Position numbers and translations under genes: made by a program
Shown: positions 45,261 to 56,875 of the stretch, one piece after another
Layout of the letters: each line of letters begins with the position of its first letter
Numbering within the stretch: the stretch's first letter is position 1
Source of the DNA: Amorphophallus konjac
Lineage: Eukaryota; Streptophyta; Magnoliopsida; Alismatales; Araceae
Direction: 5' to 3'
DNA length: 64,000 nt
NCBI GenBank assembly: GCA_022559845.1
Contig: CM040126.1
Span: 46,804,458-46,868,457 of the forward strand
Notes under the pieces: model-generated
Databases searched by the model: none
What the model saw: the letters and a program-made list of their open reading frames with translations, nothing else
Told to the model about the DNA's origin: nothing

Positions 45261-46641
45261 AGTTTTCATGCTACCGTGGTTTTAGACCTAGGGATTAGAC
45301 TAGATTAACGATGTTGTGCCATTACGTACGACGGTCTTGACCCCAAATCTTGTAACTCAAGGACCGTTGGATTTAGTGAGTCTAGAGGATTGTCCAGTGT
45401 CCAGTGGCTCGACACCACTTGGTTCTTCTTGACATTCGCGCAGGGTGCGTGCGTGGTTCTCGGAGTTTCTCCTTGGAGAGTGGTCACATCAGTGACTCCC
45501 CACTAGTCGTAGCCTTCCGACACGCGAGTGGTCCCACCAGGGAGTGGTGGCGAGGCTACCCCGAGAGACAGTTTTTAGGCTGGTTATCGTCGGGCCCCAT
45601 GTCTTGATGCCAGAGTCCGGCTGAGGGAAAAACTAATCAGAGGGCCAGACCTAGGACGTATGATCTGTGTGTGCACACGTGATTGGGGGCAGTTGGACCC
45701 GCGTTGATGAGCGCGACCCCAGCTAGTCACTTGTTCAGTTGTTACTTGTACGGTGTCTCAATTCCCGTTGGGCCATAGGGAGACACCTGAGGCGCAGTCT
45801 AAGACGTCAATGGACGCATCCGGCCTTGCTTCTGGTGGGCAGGTACTCCTGTCATGTGAGACGTGACTCTCCTGTGTCCGGGTTCTGTTTCCTGTCTGCG
45901 AGACGTGGTTTTCTGGACAGACCGGTGTTTCCGAGATAGTGGCCAGGGTGTTAGTAGCTTTATAGAGGTTGCGTCTTGTTGTGCGGTCCCCGTGACTAGG
46001 TGGTCGGGGTTGCACCTTGGACAGCGTGTCCAGGTTGGCCTTGTCTTGGGAGACAGGCCTCTACGGCGGGGTTGCCGTAGGGTTTACCTCGGTGAGTGGT
46101 GTTAGTATAGTCTGGTTCTCGACTGTGAGATCAGGATTTCTCTTTCTGCTTGACCGGTACAGTAGGAGTAGCTATAGTGCCAAATTTTGACCAGCCACCG
46201 TGTTTACTGTTCCTGCTACTCCTGTTGTTCTTGTAGTTATTGCTTTCCATGCCGCCGTTGTTCTCAGTTGGGGTTCCGCGGGATCCCTACTGAGCTAGTG
46301 ACAAGAGGCTCACCCCTGCTTTTCAGTTGCGGCGGTTCTTCCTCGAGATTCGAGGGTGCAGTGGTGAGGTTCTTAGTTGCCAGCTCGCCGGGCTGAGTGT
46401 TCACTTGGCATGTGGTACGTTTTATTGCTTTAGACTTTACTTTCTGTTGGACTGGACTCTGTTGTAGTAGTAGTTTATTTATTTCTATTAATTGTTGAAT
46501 TGTCCTGCCTTATTTCCTATTTCTTTGTACCTTTACACTCCTTTTAGCCCTTCCGAGCCCTCCCGGCTCGTGGGCAGCGGGCCAGGATTCGAATGGTATC
46601 GAGCTCCTCCCGGTATCCGGATCTTGGGTCGTCACAAATGA

Positions 46642-47376
46642 TGTCAAGAATCTGAAAAAGAAGTTTCATGATTTGATTAGCTCTAAAAATCCATGTGATT
46701 GATGTAGCTTCTTTGAAATGTAAATTGAAAATTTTAAAAAAGAAAAAGAGGACTTTCAATCTAGAATAACTTTGTATGAAGATGAATTATGATGTCTTGA
46801 AGCTGAAAAACAAAATGCCTATGAGAATGTTGAGAAATTGAAAACTAAAAATGAAAAATTGGTTATGGAGTTGGATGAGGATAAATCAAGACTGTGTGAA
46901 TGTGAGAAATCCAAAAAAGAAATTGAAACCAACTTCAATACCATGTATGATGAATTGAAGAAATTGAAAAATGTTGTTGAAAAGGAACTGAAAGGAAAAC
47001 AGAAAATGGGTGAATCTAGCGAAGGAAGTGATAAGAATGAGGAGAGTGGTGTGGGATACACACCCAAAAAGAAAATTTCATTTGTGAGAAATCATGTTCA
47101 GAAATCTTGTGATTCATGGTATCATTATCCTGTTGACTCATGCATGAATTCATATGTTGATAGATCATATATGCATAGGAGTCATTTTAGAAAATCAAAT
47201 GTCACTTGTTTTTACTGGGGTATGTTCGGCCACTCCATGTATGTATGTGATTTAATGAGGTCGATGATAAATGGTTTGAGAGAAAGAACAGAATGCATTT
47301 TGCTCAAAGTAGAACTAACACTTCGGGACCCAAGCTTGCTTGGGTACCTAAATCAACTTGAGATTTGTTCTTGTTT
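46642..47376 (+). pseudogene. gag of element F, C-terminal part
   Basis: The frame continues in phase from 36797 as a long coiled coil (NVEKLKTKNEKLVMELDEDK and similar) with three stops between 46699 and 46790. It is followed by a degenerate second knuckle CFYWGMFGHSMYVC (the second Cys is Trp) near 47207, and the Sirevirus border motif GPKLAWVPK at about 47326-47352 in a shifted phase. Coiled coil plus border motif link F to B and J. Confidence 0.85.
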
Positions 47377-50213
47377 GTGCAGGTCTGTCTAAGAGCCAAG
47401 TGGAACAAGTGGTACCTGGATAGTGGATGCTCTAGACACATGACGGGCAATAAGGATCTCTTTTCAGGCCTGAAGGACAAAGATCGAGGATTGGTCATAT
47501 TTGGCGGAAATAATAAAGGTAAAATCGTGAGAATTGGACGGATAGGTAAAGATTCTAACCAGTCCATTGATGATGTTTGGTTGGTAAATGGCTTAAATCA
47601 TAACTTCCTGAGTATTAGTCAATTGTGTGACAAAGGTCACCATGTCATTTTTGAAACTTCACATTGCAACATTGTAGATAAACATACAAATGAAATAAAA
47701 TTCATTGGGCTTAGAGAAAACAACACTTACACTGTTGATTTTGATAGTTTACCAAATGAAAACTTCTGTTTAGTTGCAAATAAGTCGGATGATGCATGGT
47801 TATGCCATCGGCGACTAGGACATGCTAGTTTTAGTGTTCTTTCTAAACTGTACAGAAAAGAATTAGTAAGAGGTTTATCAAAACTAAACTTTGATGTAAA
47901 TAAAATTTATGATGCTTGTGCTATGGGAAAACAGACTAGGCTATCATTCAAGTCTAAAAACATTGTCACCACTTCTAGACCCCGAGAACTCATTCATTTA
48001 GATTTATTTGGTCCCACTAGGACACACAGTCTTGGAGGGAAACTTTATGGGTTTTTCATTGTTGATGACTACTCAAGATTTATTTGGGTGTTATTTTTAA
48101 CCCATAAGAATGATGCTTTGCAGGAGTTCGAAGATCTTTGTAGGAATTTACAAAATGATAAGGGGTATCATATAAAGGCAATTCAGAGTGACCATGGAAG
48201 AGAATTTGATAACCATGACTTTGATGATTTTTGTAGGAAATAGGGGTTTACACATAATTTTTTAGCACCTCGAACCCCACAACAAAATGGAGTCGTGGAA
48301 CGAAAAAATAGGACGCTCGTGGATATGGCGAGAACGATGCTTACTGAAAATGGCTTACCAAGGTACTTTTGGGCCGAGACGGTAAACGCGGCATGTCACA
48401 TCATCAATCGAGCCATGGTAAGACCAATACTCATGAAAACTCCATATGAGCTATATAAAGGTAAGAAGCCAAACATTGCATATCTTAAACCTTTTGGTTA
48501 TCCATGTTATGTCTTGAACAATTCTAAAGAAAACTTGGAGAAGTTTGCCGCAAAGAGTGACAAAGGTATATTCCTTGGATATTCATCATCATCTAGAGCA
48601 TATCGTGTTTATAACATGCACACTCTTGTGGAAGAAGAAAGCCCACATGTAATCATTGATGAATATACTTCAAGGTTGTCTAATAAAGATAATCATTTTC
48701 TGGATGAAGGGCATGAAGATGGAGAAGAAAAGAATGACAAGGAAGAACAAGATGTGGATCAAGCGGTGTCGAGTCAAAAGAATGATGAAGCTCCAGCCCA
48801 AGAAGAAAATGAGCAAGAAATGCAAATTCAGGACCTCCCCAGATAATGGACTGTACTCAAAGATCATCCACTTAAGAATGTCATCGGGAACGTGGATGAA
48901 CGTGTGAAGACAAGGGCTTCAATCAGGGAAGTTGAACAATTTGATAATCTTTCTTTACTTTCTCATATTGAGCCCAAAAATGTATATGAGACATTAAATG
49001 ATAATTTCTTGATCTTGGCTATGCAGGAGGAATTATACCAATTCCAAAGGAATGAGGTGTGGTTTCTTGTGCCTATACCTAAGAATCACCTAGTAATTGG
49101 TACTAAGTGGGTTTTTCAAAAAAAAATTTAGTGATCAAGGGGTGGTGAAAAAAGCCCGGCTAGTAGCCAAAGGCTATAGTCAAGAGTTAGGAATTGATTT
49201 TGATGAATCATTTGCACCCGTGGCTAGGCTTGAAGTTGTTAGAATGTTACTTGCCTTTGCATGCTCTAGAAATATAAAACCTTTTCAAATGGACGTTAAA
49301 AGTGCATTTTTGAATGGTGTTTTGAAGGAAGACGTCTATGTGGAGCAGTCACCGGGATTTGAAGATGAGAAGCACCCAGACCATGTGTATAAACTTGACA
49401 AAGCTTTGTATGGTCTGAAACAAGCCCCCCATGTGTGGTACGAAAGGTTGAGTACATTTATTTCAAAAAATGGTTTCAAAAGAGGTAACATCGACCAAAC
49501 CCTTTTCATTAAGAGTTGTAATGAACATATGCTTCTAGTACAGGTATATGTTGATGATATTATCTTTGGAGCCACGGCTGATTCATTAAATGATGAATTT
49601 GTTAAATTGATGCAGGCGGAGTTTGAGATGAGTTTGATGGGAGAGTTAACATTTTTCTTGGGTTTGAAGGTGAAGCAATTAAAGGATGGAATATTCATCA
49701 ATCAAAGGAAATACACAATGGAGCTCATCAAGAAGTTCAAATTCGACAATTCAAAGCCATAAAAGATACCAATGTCAACAACCGTCAAATTGAAGAAGAA
49801 TGAAAAAGATAAGTCTGTCGATCAGAAACTTTTTAGAGGAATGATTGGTTCTTTATTGTACTTGATTCCTAGTAGGCCGAATATCATGTTTAGTGTTTAC
49901 ATGTGTGCTAGATTTCAATCTGATCCAAGAGAATCACACATGTTAGCAGTCAAAAATATTTTCAGATATTTGATAGGCACTATAGATCTTGGTCTTTGGT
50001 TTCCGAGTAGTTGTAATTTTGAATTGGTAGCTTACACTGATTCTGATTATGTTGGGTGTTTAGTGGATCGTAAGAGCACGAGCGAGTATTGTCAATTTCT
50101 TGGAGGTTGCATGGTCTCATGGGCCTCTAGGAAATAAAATGCAGTGGCATTGTCAACTGCTGAAGCCGAATACATGGCTGCAGGCAGTTGTGCAGCCCAA
50201 GTGCTATAGATCC
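47377..50213 (+). pseudogene. pol of element F (protease, integrase, RT, RNase H)
   Basis: This has Ty1/copia domain order: protease-end WYLDSGCSRHMTG, GAG-pre-integrase (WLCHRRLGHASF), integrase with Asp in LIHLDLFGP, Asp in IQSDHGREF and Glu in GVVERKNR, RT with ARLVAKGYSQ, FQMDVKSAFLNG and YVDDIIFG (49544-49566), and RNase H with AYTDSDYVGC and STAEAEYMAA. Stops are at 48241, 48844, 49760, 50135 and 50207, with a frameshift at an A-run near 49125. The last RNase H block is displaced to 51239-51505 by the LINE. It is inactive but the most complete copia pol in the window. Confidence 0.95.
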
Positions 50214-50227
50214 AACAGTAATTAGTT
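50214..50227. repeat. target-site duplication of the LINE (left copy)
   Basis: AACAGTAATTAGTT, 14 bp, repeated at 51225-51238. F's RNase H continues across it. Confidence 0.92.
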
Positions 50228-51224
50228 TTTTTTAATAGAAAACCTAACCTAGGGGTTAATGGGAGAGTGCACCCCTTACCAGAGGTAAGGAGAAAGCCAC
50301 TCCACCATCCAACCACTAGGAGGCGAATTTATTCCAATATTGGTAAATAAAGAGTTACATCAATCGGATACTAGGCAAGCCTAGTGAGTCCAGTCGAGCA
50401 GCACCTTTTATAATGCAAGGGAGCTCACTATAAGAATAAAAAGAATTACATTTGGTAGTGCAAGCTAAAGAAGCAAGAAGATCTGCAGCAGTGTTGGCTT
50501 CTCTGAAAATATGCGATATAGAGTCATGCTGAGAAAAGATACTCCATAGTTCTCTGACATAGCTAAGAATGGACCAAGGACAGTTTACTTCCTTTTTGAT
50601 TATCCTGACAAGAGTAAGAGAGTCACATTCAATGAAGGCTGGAGTAGAAGTCACTGTCTTTAAATACTTGATACCATCAAGAAGAGCTCTGGCTTCTGCA
50701 ATTAAACTATCCGAATGACCATAGTAATGAGAAAAGGCAAGGATGGTCTTGCCTCTAGAATCCCTGATTATACCTCCTCCCCCAGTATCTCCAGACTGCT
50801 TATTGGCCCCATCAGTATTCAATTTAATAGAAGGCCAAGGGGGGCAAACCCATCTGACAATTCTAATTTGATGTTTACTAGTTGCTTTATAAGTGATTCC
50901 CAAATGGTCCAAGTATTTCTGGTTGCAAATTTTAGTTTCCTTTAGGGCAGCAGCCGAACAAGTCACCCTGATTTGAGCCATGATGTGATAAATGAAACTG
51001 GTTTTGTTGACATTTTTATGATCATATTTAATGGTGTTCCTTGCTTTCCATATTTCCCACATTCCATATCCAATGGAGGCTAGATTAAGGAGTGCATATG
51101 CCGAACCTGGCTGACCATGACTGATGGAATTCAAAATGAATTCCCTGGCTGTTCTTCCTTCAAGTTGTAAGCCTGCAGCAGTTAAAGCAGTCCAGATTGA
51201 AGCAGCTAATTCACTGTGCAGAAA
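50228..51224 (-). mobile_element. 5'-truncated LINE (L1-type) with RNase H domain
   Basis: This is a 997-bp minus-strand insertion flanked by a 14-bp duplication. It ends in a short T-run on the plus strand (a poly-A remnant at 50228-50232). From about 51224 to 50355 it is open and encodes the C-terminal end of a plant LINE ORF2: a reverse-transcriptase-associated region (EIWKARNTIKYDHKN) followed by an RNase H (LNTDGANKQSGDTGGGGI, AEARALLDGIKYL, IECDSLTLVRII, HIFREANTAADLLAS). Four acidic positions typical of the fold are visible. The endonuclease and RT are absent through 5' truncation. Confidence 0.9.
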
Positions 51225-51238
51225 AACAGTAATTAGTT

Positions 51239-51505
51239 GATTTTGATATTTCATTGAATAACACACCCATTCTTTGTGATAACACCTCTGCCATTAATAT
51301 TTCCAAAAATTAAGTTTTACATTCTCACACAAAACACATAGAGATTCGACATCACATTTTACGAGATCATGTAAGTAAGGGTCATTTTACGCTTATTCAT
51401 GTAAATACTAAAAATCAACTTGCAGATATTTTTACTAAACCCTTATCTCCTGAAAATTTCACAAGAATAAGAAGAGAACTAGGAATTTATAGTTTGAATG
51501 AGTAA
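51239..51505 (+). pseudogene. RNase H C-terminal end of element F
   Basis: The frame resumes after the LINE with LCDNTSAINISKN, HSHTKHIEIRHHILRDH and NQLADIFTKPLSPENF, ending in a normal stop at 51503-51505. One further stop (TAA, about 51311) lies inside. Confidence 0.93.
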
Positions 51506-52998
51506 CTGTTCATATTAGGCTTGCATACACACTTTTGCTTCATTTTGTAAATAATAGTTCAATTTTGCGTATATATAGAAAACACATTCAATCTCATGCT
51601 TTAGATTGCATATATCTTTACATACTTGTGAATAGAAATACTTTTTCATCATCTTTCATTCACATGCATATGCTTGTACATACTTTCTATCTTTGCGTAC
51701 TTGAATGCCATGATTCTTCGATATTTCAAACGGTGTGTTGTGGAAGGGTGGATTACGTCCACCGGGAAACACTCACCATGCGAGAGTTGGGTCTTCGGAC
51801 CTTCATCTCCGTCACGTACCAAAAATCATATTGTGTGAACTTATTTCCATATCCCTGCTTGATTGCATGTATATATTCTAGGAAACCTTTTTTCTTGACA
51901 TCTTCTAAGACCCCACCTCTTTGATACATAAAATGCAGTGATTTTGATCATTTGTGAATCTTGACATATACAAAGGAGGAAGATTTATTTCCAATTATGC
52001 ATACATTTAGGGGGAGTCATAGCTATGTTATGGCAAATTCATTTTCAACATACAAAGAAATTACCCACACACTTTGCACATAATGATGCATATGACTTTG
52101 ATTGATAAGGATTTCTGAAATTCTTCTCAACACTTTATAGGGAACTTAAATCTCTACATGGAAATTAAGAGTAATCGTGAGGAAACAGTTGCCTACCCCA
52201 CAAACAATCAATAAGTGGAATGTGGAACTTAGTAGCCGGGGATCCCCACTGAAATAAATGAGGAAACTCGCGTCGAATGGTGAAGCAAAAATTCACAATG
52301 CGTGACAAATCCTAGTAGTTGGGAATCCCTATTGAGACATATAAGGTGACTCGCGCCGAACGGTGAAGTCCAATAAAAGAAACATAAAAAAAGTGGGGTT
52401 GTGCGAAGCTACAGATAGTCCAGGATCTAAAATAGAACCATAGAGAGGAAATAACCCTCTAGTGCTCTTTAGAAATTCTAATCATATCCATATATTTTGA
52501 AGCTCATTGACTCACATTTCACTCTTGGGTATTATTGTGATGAATGTGTATTTTGAATTTGTTCTTATCATGGTTTATACAGCGCTTATAGTTTATGCAT
52601 GCACTACCTTTTTTAATTATGCTTCATGTCTCACAATTTGATTTTGAATCTACTGTTCACTTGCTGTCCTTCAACCCCACTAAGGGGGAGTTAAAATATT
52701 ACTTGCTTGATTGTCTTTCATGCTTATTTGCTTGCATGAACAATTTGGATCATTTAATACTTCCATTCATACACATCTCTAGATCATACATGTACATATC
52801 AGGTTTAAATAACCCCATTGTCCATCGGTTTTTATTGATGACAAAAAGGGGGAGAACAAAGTGCATTTCAGTTCTATTTCAGTTCTAGATACTAGATACT
52901 TCATAGTTCTTAATATGATAGTCTTCATGTGCATACACTTCAATTCTAGATACTTAGTTTTCATACATGTTCATAGTTCTCATACATGTTCTTCATAC
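51506..52998 (+). other. 3' non-coding region of element F
   Basis: No env-like frame is seen, although some Sireviruses have one. GGGGGAG purine tracts lie at about 52010, 52685 and 52849. Two imperfect copies of a roughly 75-bp unit at about 52228-52368 share AGTAG-GG-ATCCC and ACTCGCG-CGAA-GGTGAAG. Confidence 0.6.
52994..52998. repeat. target-site duplication of solo LTR K (left copy)
   Basis: CATAC, repeated at 54762-54766. Confidence 0.88.
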
Positions 52999-54761
52999 TG
53001 TTGATTTGTTTTTTTGTTGTTTTATTCGTTTGCAAAGAAGAGTAGATAAGTTTGATATGATATGAAGATGAATATGAAGAGCAAATAACAATGATCTCAA
53101 TCAACCTATGAACATGTAAACCATGAACCTAGGCAATCAGAACCAGCTCTAGCATGGGCAATGCTATCTCAATCAAACTAAACTAAGAAAGGAAAAGGAA
53201 AACACACGCCGGAGCATGGAGCAAAGGGAGTAAATAAAAACACACCGCGTGGGTGGAACAAGTAAGAGGAAATAAGATGTGGGAGAGAGAAAGCTAATGC
53301 CCACTACCAGGAAAAGAACGTGATCGCCACTAAGGTAAAAATAAGCCAAAGACCTGATTAATACCTTAGAATAGGAAGATGATGCACTCGCTCACGGGAG
53401 AGAGAAACCAATAGGAAACTGTAGCTCTGCTGGATATAACGGTCCAGTGCCTATGCGTCACAGGGAGTGTGACGGTCGCCCGACAGATCGCTAGAGGAAC
53501 CTGACGCGTCTGATGAAGACCGTCAGAGTGTCTGCATAACAAGCTTGTGAATCCTTCAAACTCCAAACCTTCCAGCCGGCTAGAAAGCTTGGGCCTCGTC
53601 TAATGAGCCCTGTAAACCTGCCAAAGAACGTAGAACACAAGAAACAACCCCAAATTAGCCTTTCAAACAATGTAGTATCAATAATCAAATGAACTTGATG
53701 TCATTCAAAAGGAAAGGGGAATACCGGGGAGTTGTGTTTTTTAACCCCTATGGGCGTTTTAAAAGATAGGAAGGATGCTTAAGTGAATGAAATAAGTGGA
53801 AGAACGTGGAAGAATATGAAATAAGGAGTGGGACAATGCTATGATGAAAAGAGAAAAGGAAGAACACAAGTATGCCAATGATGGAACTAAAACACTCAAG
53901 AAAATGAATACTCCCTTGACTGTGAATCAGATGGACATGAGAGACAACTTTTCTTGGTTGGATATGGCTCCAGAATGCGGCAGCACTTCGACATAAACTC
54001 CAGATTTTCCTCCCTAGGCCATGAAGTCAAGGGTTCTATTTATAGGCCCTCAAACTCTCCGGTCGAGCAGAGGATAATCCAGCTAAAAAGGAGGATGATT
54101 CTTAGCAAACTCTTGAAGATAACACTCCCAAGAGTCCATAGAAACAAACAGAAGGTTTTAAGGATCAGATTTGGAAGAGAAATCACAAGATAAAACTCTT
54201 AACTCGGCCACGGAGTAGCAGAGAAAAGGCCAGACCTGCCAGGACTCTCTATTTGATGTAACGGCTGCACGACAGACCGTCACAGGCATGTAACGCTCCA
54301 GGAGTAAACCGTCACAATCAACCTCATCCTTTAAGAGATAAGATCAACGGGAGAAGTTTTCAAATGCTGGACTCTTGAAGAATGTAACGGTCGAGAGAAA
54401 ACGCGTCAGAGAACTATAACGGTTGCACGATAGACCGTCAAAGTCAACAAATAGCCAAATGATAAGCTTTGAAAAGAAGCCTTAAGGCTAAGGACTCTGC
54501 AAGATGTAACGGCCATAGACTGCTGCGTCAGAGGGTTGTAACGTGCCTGTAGTGGACCGTTAGAGATAATAAGGAACAAAAAGCTTGCTAAGCTGCGTCC
54601 AATGCAAGGAATCAAGGAACCAGACCCAACCAAGGAATTAAGACCCATGAAATCAACTTCAAACTGATCAAGAAGGCTCAACAAAAGGGAATAACTCGGA
54701 GCATCATAAAGAATGAACAAGGAGATGACCCAACTTATCTGTCATAAAATGGATGTCAACA
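52999..54761 (-). repeat. element K: solo Sirevirus-type LTR
   Basis: This is a 1,763-bp block with TGTTGA/TCAACA termini and CATAC duplications, and no internal genes. On the minus strand it starts TGTTGACATCC at 54761 and has a TATA box TATAAATA at 54044-54037. Its U3 holds repeated TAACGG and ACCGTCA motifs (54245-54560), some of which recur at 53438-53530. It is a solo LTR by structure, and the Sirevirus assignment is inferred from the ends and layout. Confidence 0.82.
54037..54044 (-). promoter_or_regulatory. TATA box of LTR K
   Basis: The minus strand reads CCTATAAATAGAACCC, a strong plant TATA context. Confidence 0.65.
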
Positions 54762-54766
54762 CATAC

Positions 54767-54868
54767 ATGTTCATATTTCATAGTTCTAACATCTCAAATA
54801 AATTGTCATTTGGAATTCATGCACACATCATGCACACGTCGTTTTGTCATCATCAAAAAGGGAGAGAT
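54767..54868 (+). other. end of F interior with polypurine tract
   Basis: F sequence resumes after K and ends with the purine tract AAAAGGGAGAGAT at about 54856-54868 directly before the 3' LTR. Confidence 0.8.
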
Positions 54869-55156
54869 TGTTGGATCCCCAGTTGATTTTGGTAGTTAAG
54901 TTTTAATGATGACAAATCTTGTGTGTACGTGACGTTGAGAACGTTCATTGAAGAATACAAACCAAGGAGTTCATATCTTGATTATCTTATTTTGCAGAAT
55001 CAAATTACATGGTGGACATCATTTAGGAGTCAAGGGAATGCTTGGATGAGTACCTTGTGGTCTACCTATTCAAATAGGGAGTAAATGTCATTTATTTCCT
55101 TCAAAAACCATTGGTAAGACTCAAACTTCTCAAAATCTTTCTATTGGTTGAAGATT

Positions 55157-55885
55157 GCGTCGACGCACAGTTATAGTGCGTTGACCTGTTCCGGCTTTCC
55201 AGAAACTCTGTCCTGCAATTTTTTTGTTCTGTTGCGTTGACGCAACTTTACAGTGCGTCGAACCCTTCTTGCTTCCAGCAAGCCATCTCTGTAGGTTTCT
55301 TCTATTGCGTCAACCCCACACCATGCGGTGCGTCGACCTCACCATGTGTTTTTCATGAAGTTTTTGTCATGCTTTTACCAAGGAGTCGACGCATCCCTTG
55401 AATGGCGTCAACCCTTCTTTCCCTTATGCTCTTCATACATGGGTTTTCCAAAATCTTAAATGGTTTCTGCATGGGTTTTTCAAGGTTCATACTCATTTAA
55501 GATTTACACAACAACCTTGATAAAATTTGGTTTCATGATGCCCATATATTGTGTGAATGCATGGTAAGTCTATTTTAATTTTTTGGTTGAGAAAAATTAA
55601 GTTTACAAAGTGCTTTCATGCACCTTGTTCATAGTTTTTCATGAGTATACTTCATGCTTCCTTGACTTGGTTCAATGAGCTTCAATTCTATCTAATTTCC
55701 ATTTATTTTTGCTTCTGCAAAAATTTCGGTCGACCAATATAGGCAGAATTGGCTAGACAGAATTGTCTCAGAGTTCGGTTGACCAACAAGAGGGTTTAGG
55801 TCGACCGATTTAGCCAGAACTGGCCAGTCCAGCCGTGTTATAGTTTGGTCGACTGACGGCCAACTTCGGTCGACCGTTTACGGCG
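55157..55885 (+). repeat. two clusters of GTCGAC-centred motifs in F U3
   Basis: The first cluster has about eight copies of TGCGTCGACGCA-like sequence (variants GCGTTGAC, GCGTCAAC). The second has about five copies of CGGTCGACCR. They lie 160-900 bp upstream of the TATA box. Confidence 0.85.
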
Positions 55886-56043
55886 CACGTGCCCAGCGAA
55901 TGTGCTTCGAAACCCATCTAACCTGATCCACTTGGGTTTCCTTTTCTGACCCCTTTGCCCCTAGGGTTTTGATACATATCTAGGAGGGTTCTACAAGGGT
56001 TTAGCAAGGGCTTTTATGTCTTTACATCGTCTTTTAATCCCTC

Positions 56044-56050
56044 TATATAA
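56044..56050 (+). promoter_or_regulatory. TATA box of F 3' LTR
   Basis: CTCTATATAACAAG context. Confidence 0.65.
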
Positions 56051-56875
56051 CAAGCTACGAATCTCAGATCTTGTGGAAGAAGGAAGAGGGCTTGGCCATC
56101 GGTGGGAGAGGGAGAAAGTTTCCTGAGTGCTTCACTCTTGTTTTCATCTTGCAGAGACGTTCTGAAGTGAAGAGATCAAAGCTACATCCATTTCCATCAT
56201 GATTCCAAGTGCCAAAGAAGCTGAATCTGCAGTGACGTGTTCGTTCGGCTTCGATCTGTTGATGTTCGACCCCCTCACCTTGGAAGCTTCAAAGAAAATC
56301 ATTTGCAGGCCCTTCATCATATGAGGATACATTTCTTCAATCTTTCTTCACATATTTTGATGATTTTTATTCAGTCTATGAGCATGTATTGAATATTTTC
56401 TTACTTTTCTGAACTCTGAATCTGTGTGTATTAAACTGTCTGCGTACGGTTGTGGGTTTATTGTGCTGTGGTTGTTGCAGCTCGTGTGTGTGTGTTTTGA
56501 TCCGTTGTCAGATCGTGTAGGAGATGACGTCTCCGTGTGTTTGGAGTGTAAGCTCCATGCGGTTTAGTTCAAGGCGAGTGGATCCTCACTGTTTCGGTGA
56601 GGGGTGGACGTAGGCAGCCCGTCGTGGTCCCGAACCACCTAAAAAATCTATCTCGCATTATGTGTTTGGGGTTTGCTTGTTCATGTTGTTTATCTTTATC
56701 GTGTGGGAGCGGAGAGTTCGAGAGAACTGGTTCGTGTAGAGCTTAAATTTCATTTCATCATATTTCGTGTTGATAGTTGCTTTTATTCTGCTGCGTAAAT
56801 TTTAAAAACTACCATTACGCTTGGCGGGAACAATTCAACCCCCCTTCTTGTCCTTTTGTGCATCTAGGGACAACA

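Larger units (their letters stand above)
36798..46636 (+). repeat. element E: solo LTR (about 3.0 kb) interrupted by G
   Basis: E has TGTAATGCCCC at its start, GGGTCGTCACA at its end and AATGA duplications at 36793-36797 and 46637-46641. Without G (37482-44331 plus one duplication) it is about 2,984 bp, has one TATA box (TATATAA, 37116-37122) and no internal genes, so it fits a solo LTR left by LTR-LTR recombination. The size and ends suggest a Tekay/Del-type chromovirus LTR, which is inference. It carries the hairpin series at 44590-44745. Confidence 0.85.
54869..56875 (+). repeat. 3' LTR of element F
   Basis: 2,007 bp from TGTTGGATCCCC to GGGACAACA. TATA box TATATAA is at 56044-56050. The U3 contains two clusters of GTCGAC-centred motifs (55157-55413 and 55728-55885). 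Element H begins directly after it. The 5' LTR lies left of the window beyond A. Confidence 0.9.

Noticed and set aside
36798..46636. E as a full element with G as its interior
   Set aside because: G has its own ends, target duplication and a tRNA-Asp primer site, and no second E LTR exists.
51506..52998. An envelope-like gene after pol of F
   Set aside because: The only frames are about 100 residues, without signal peptide, membrane segment or homology I recognise.
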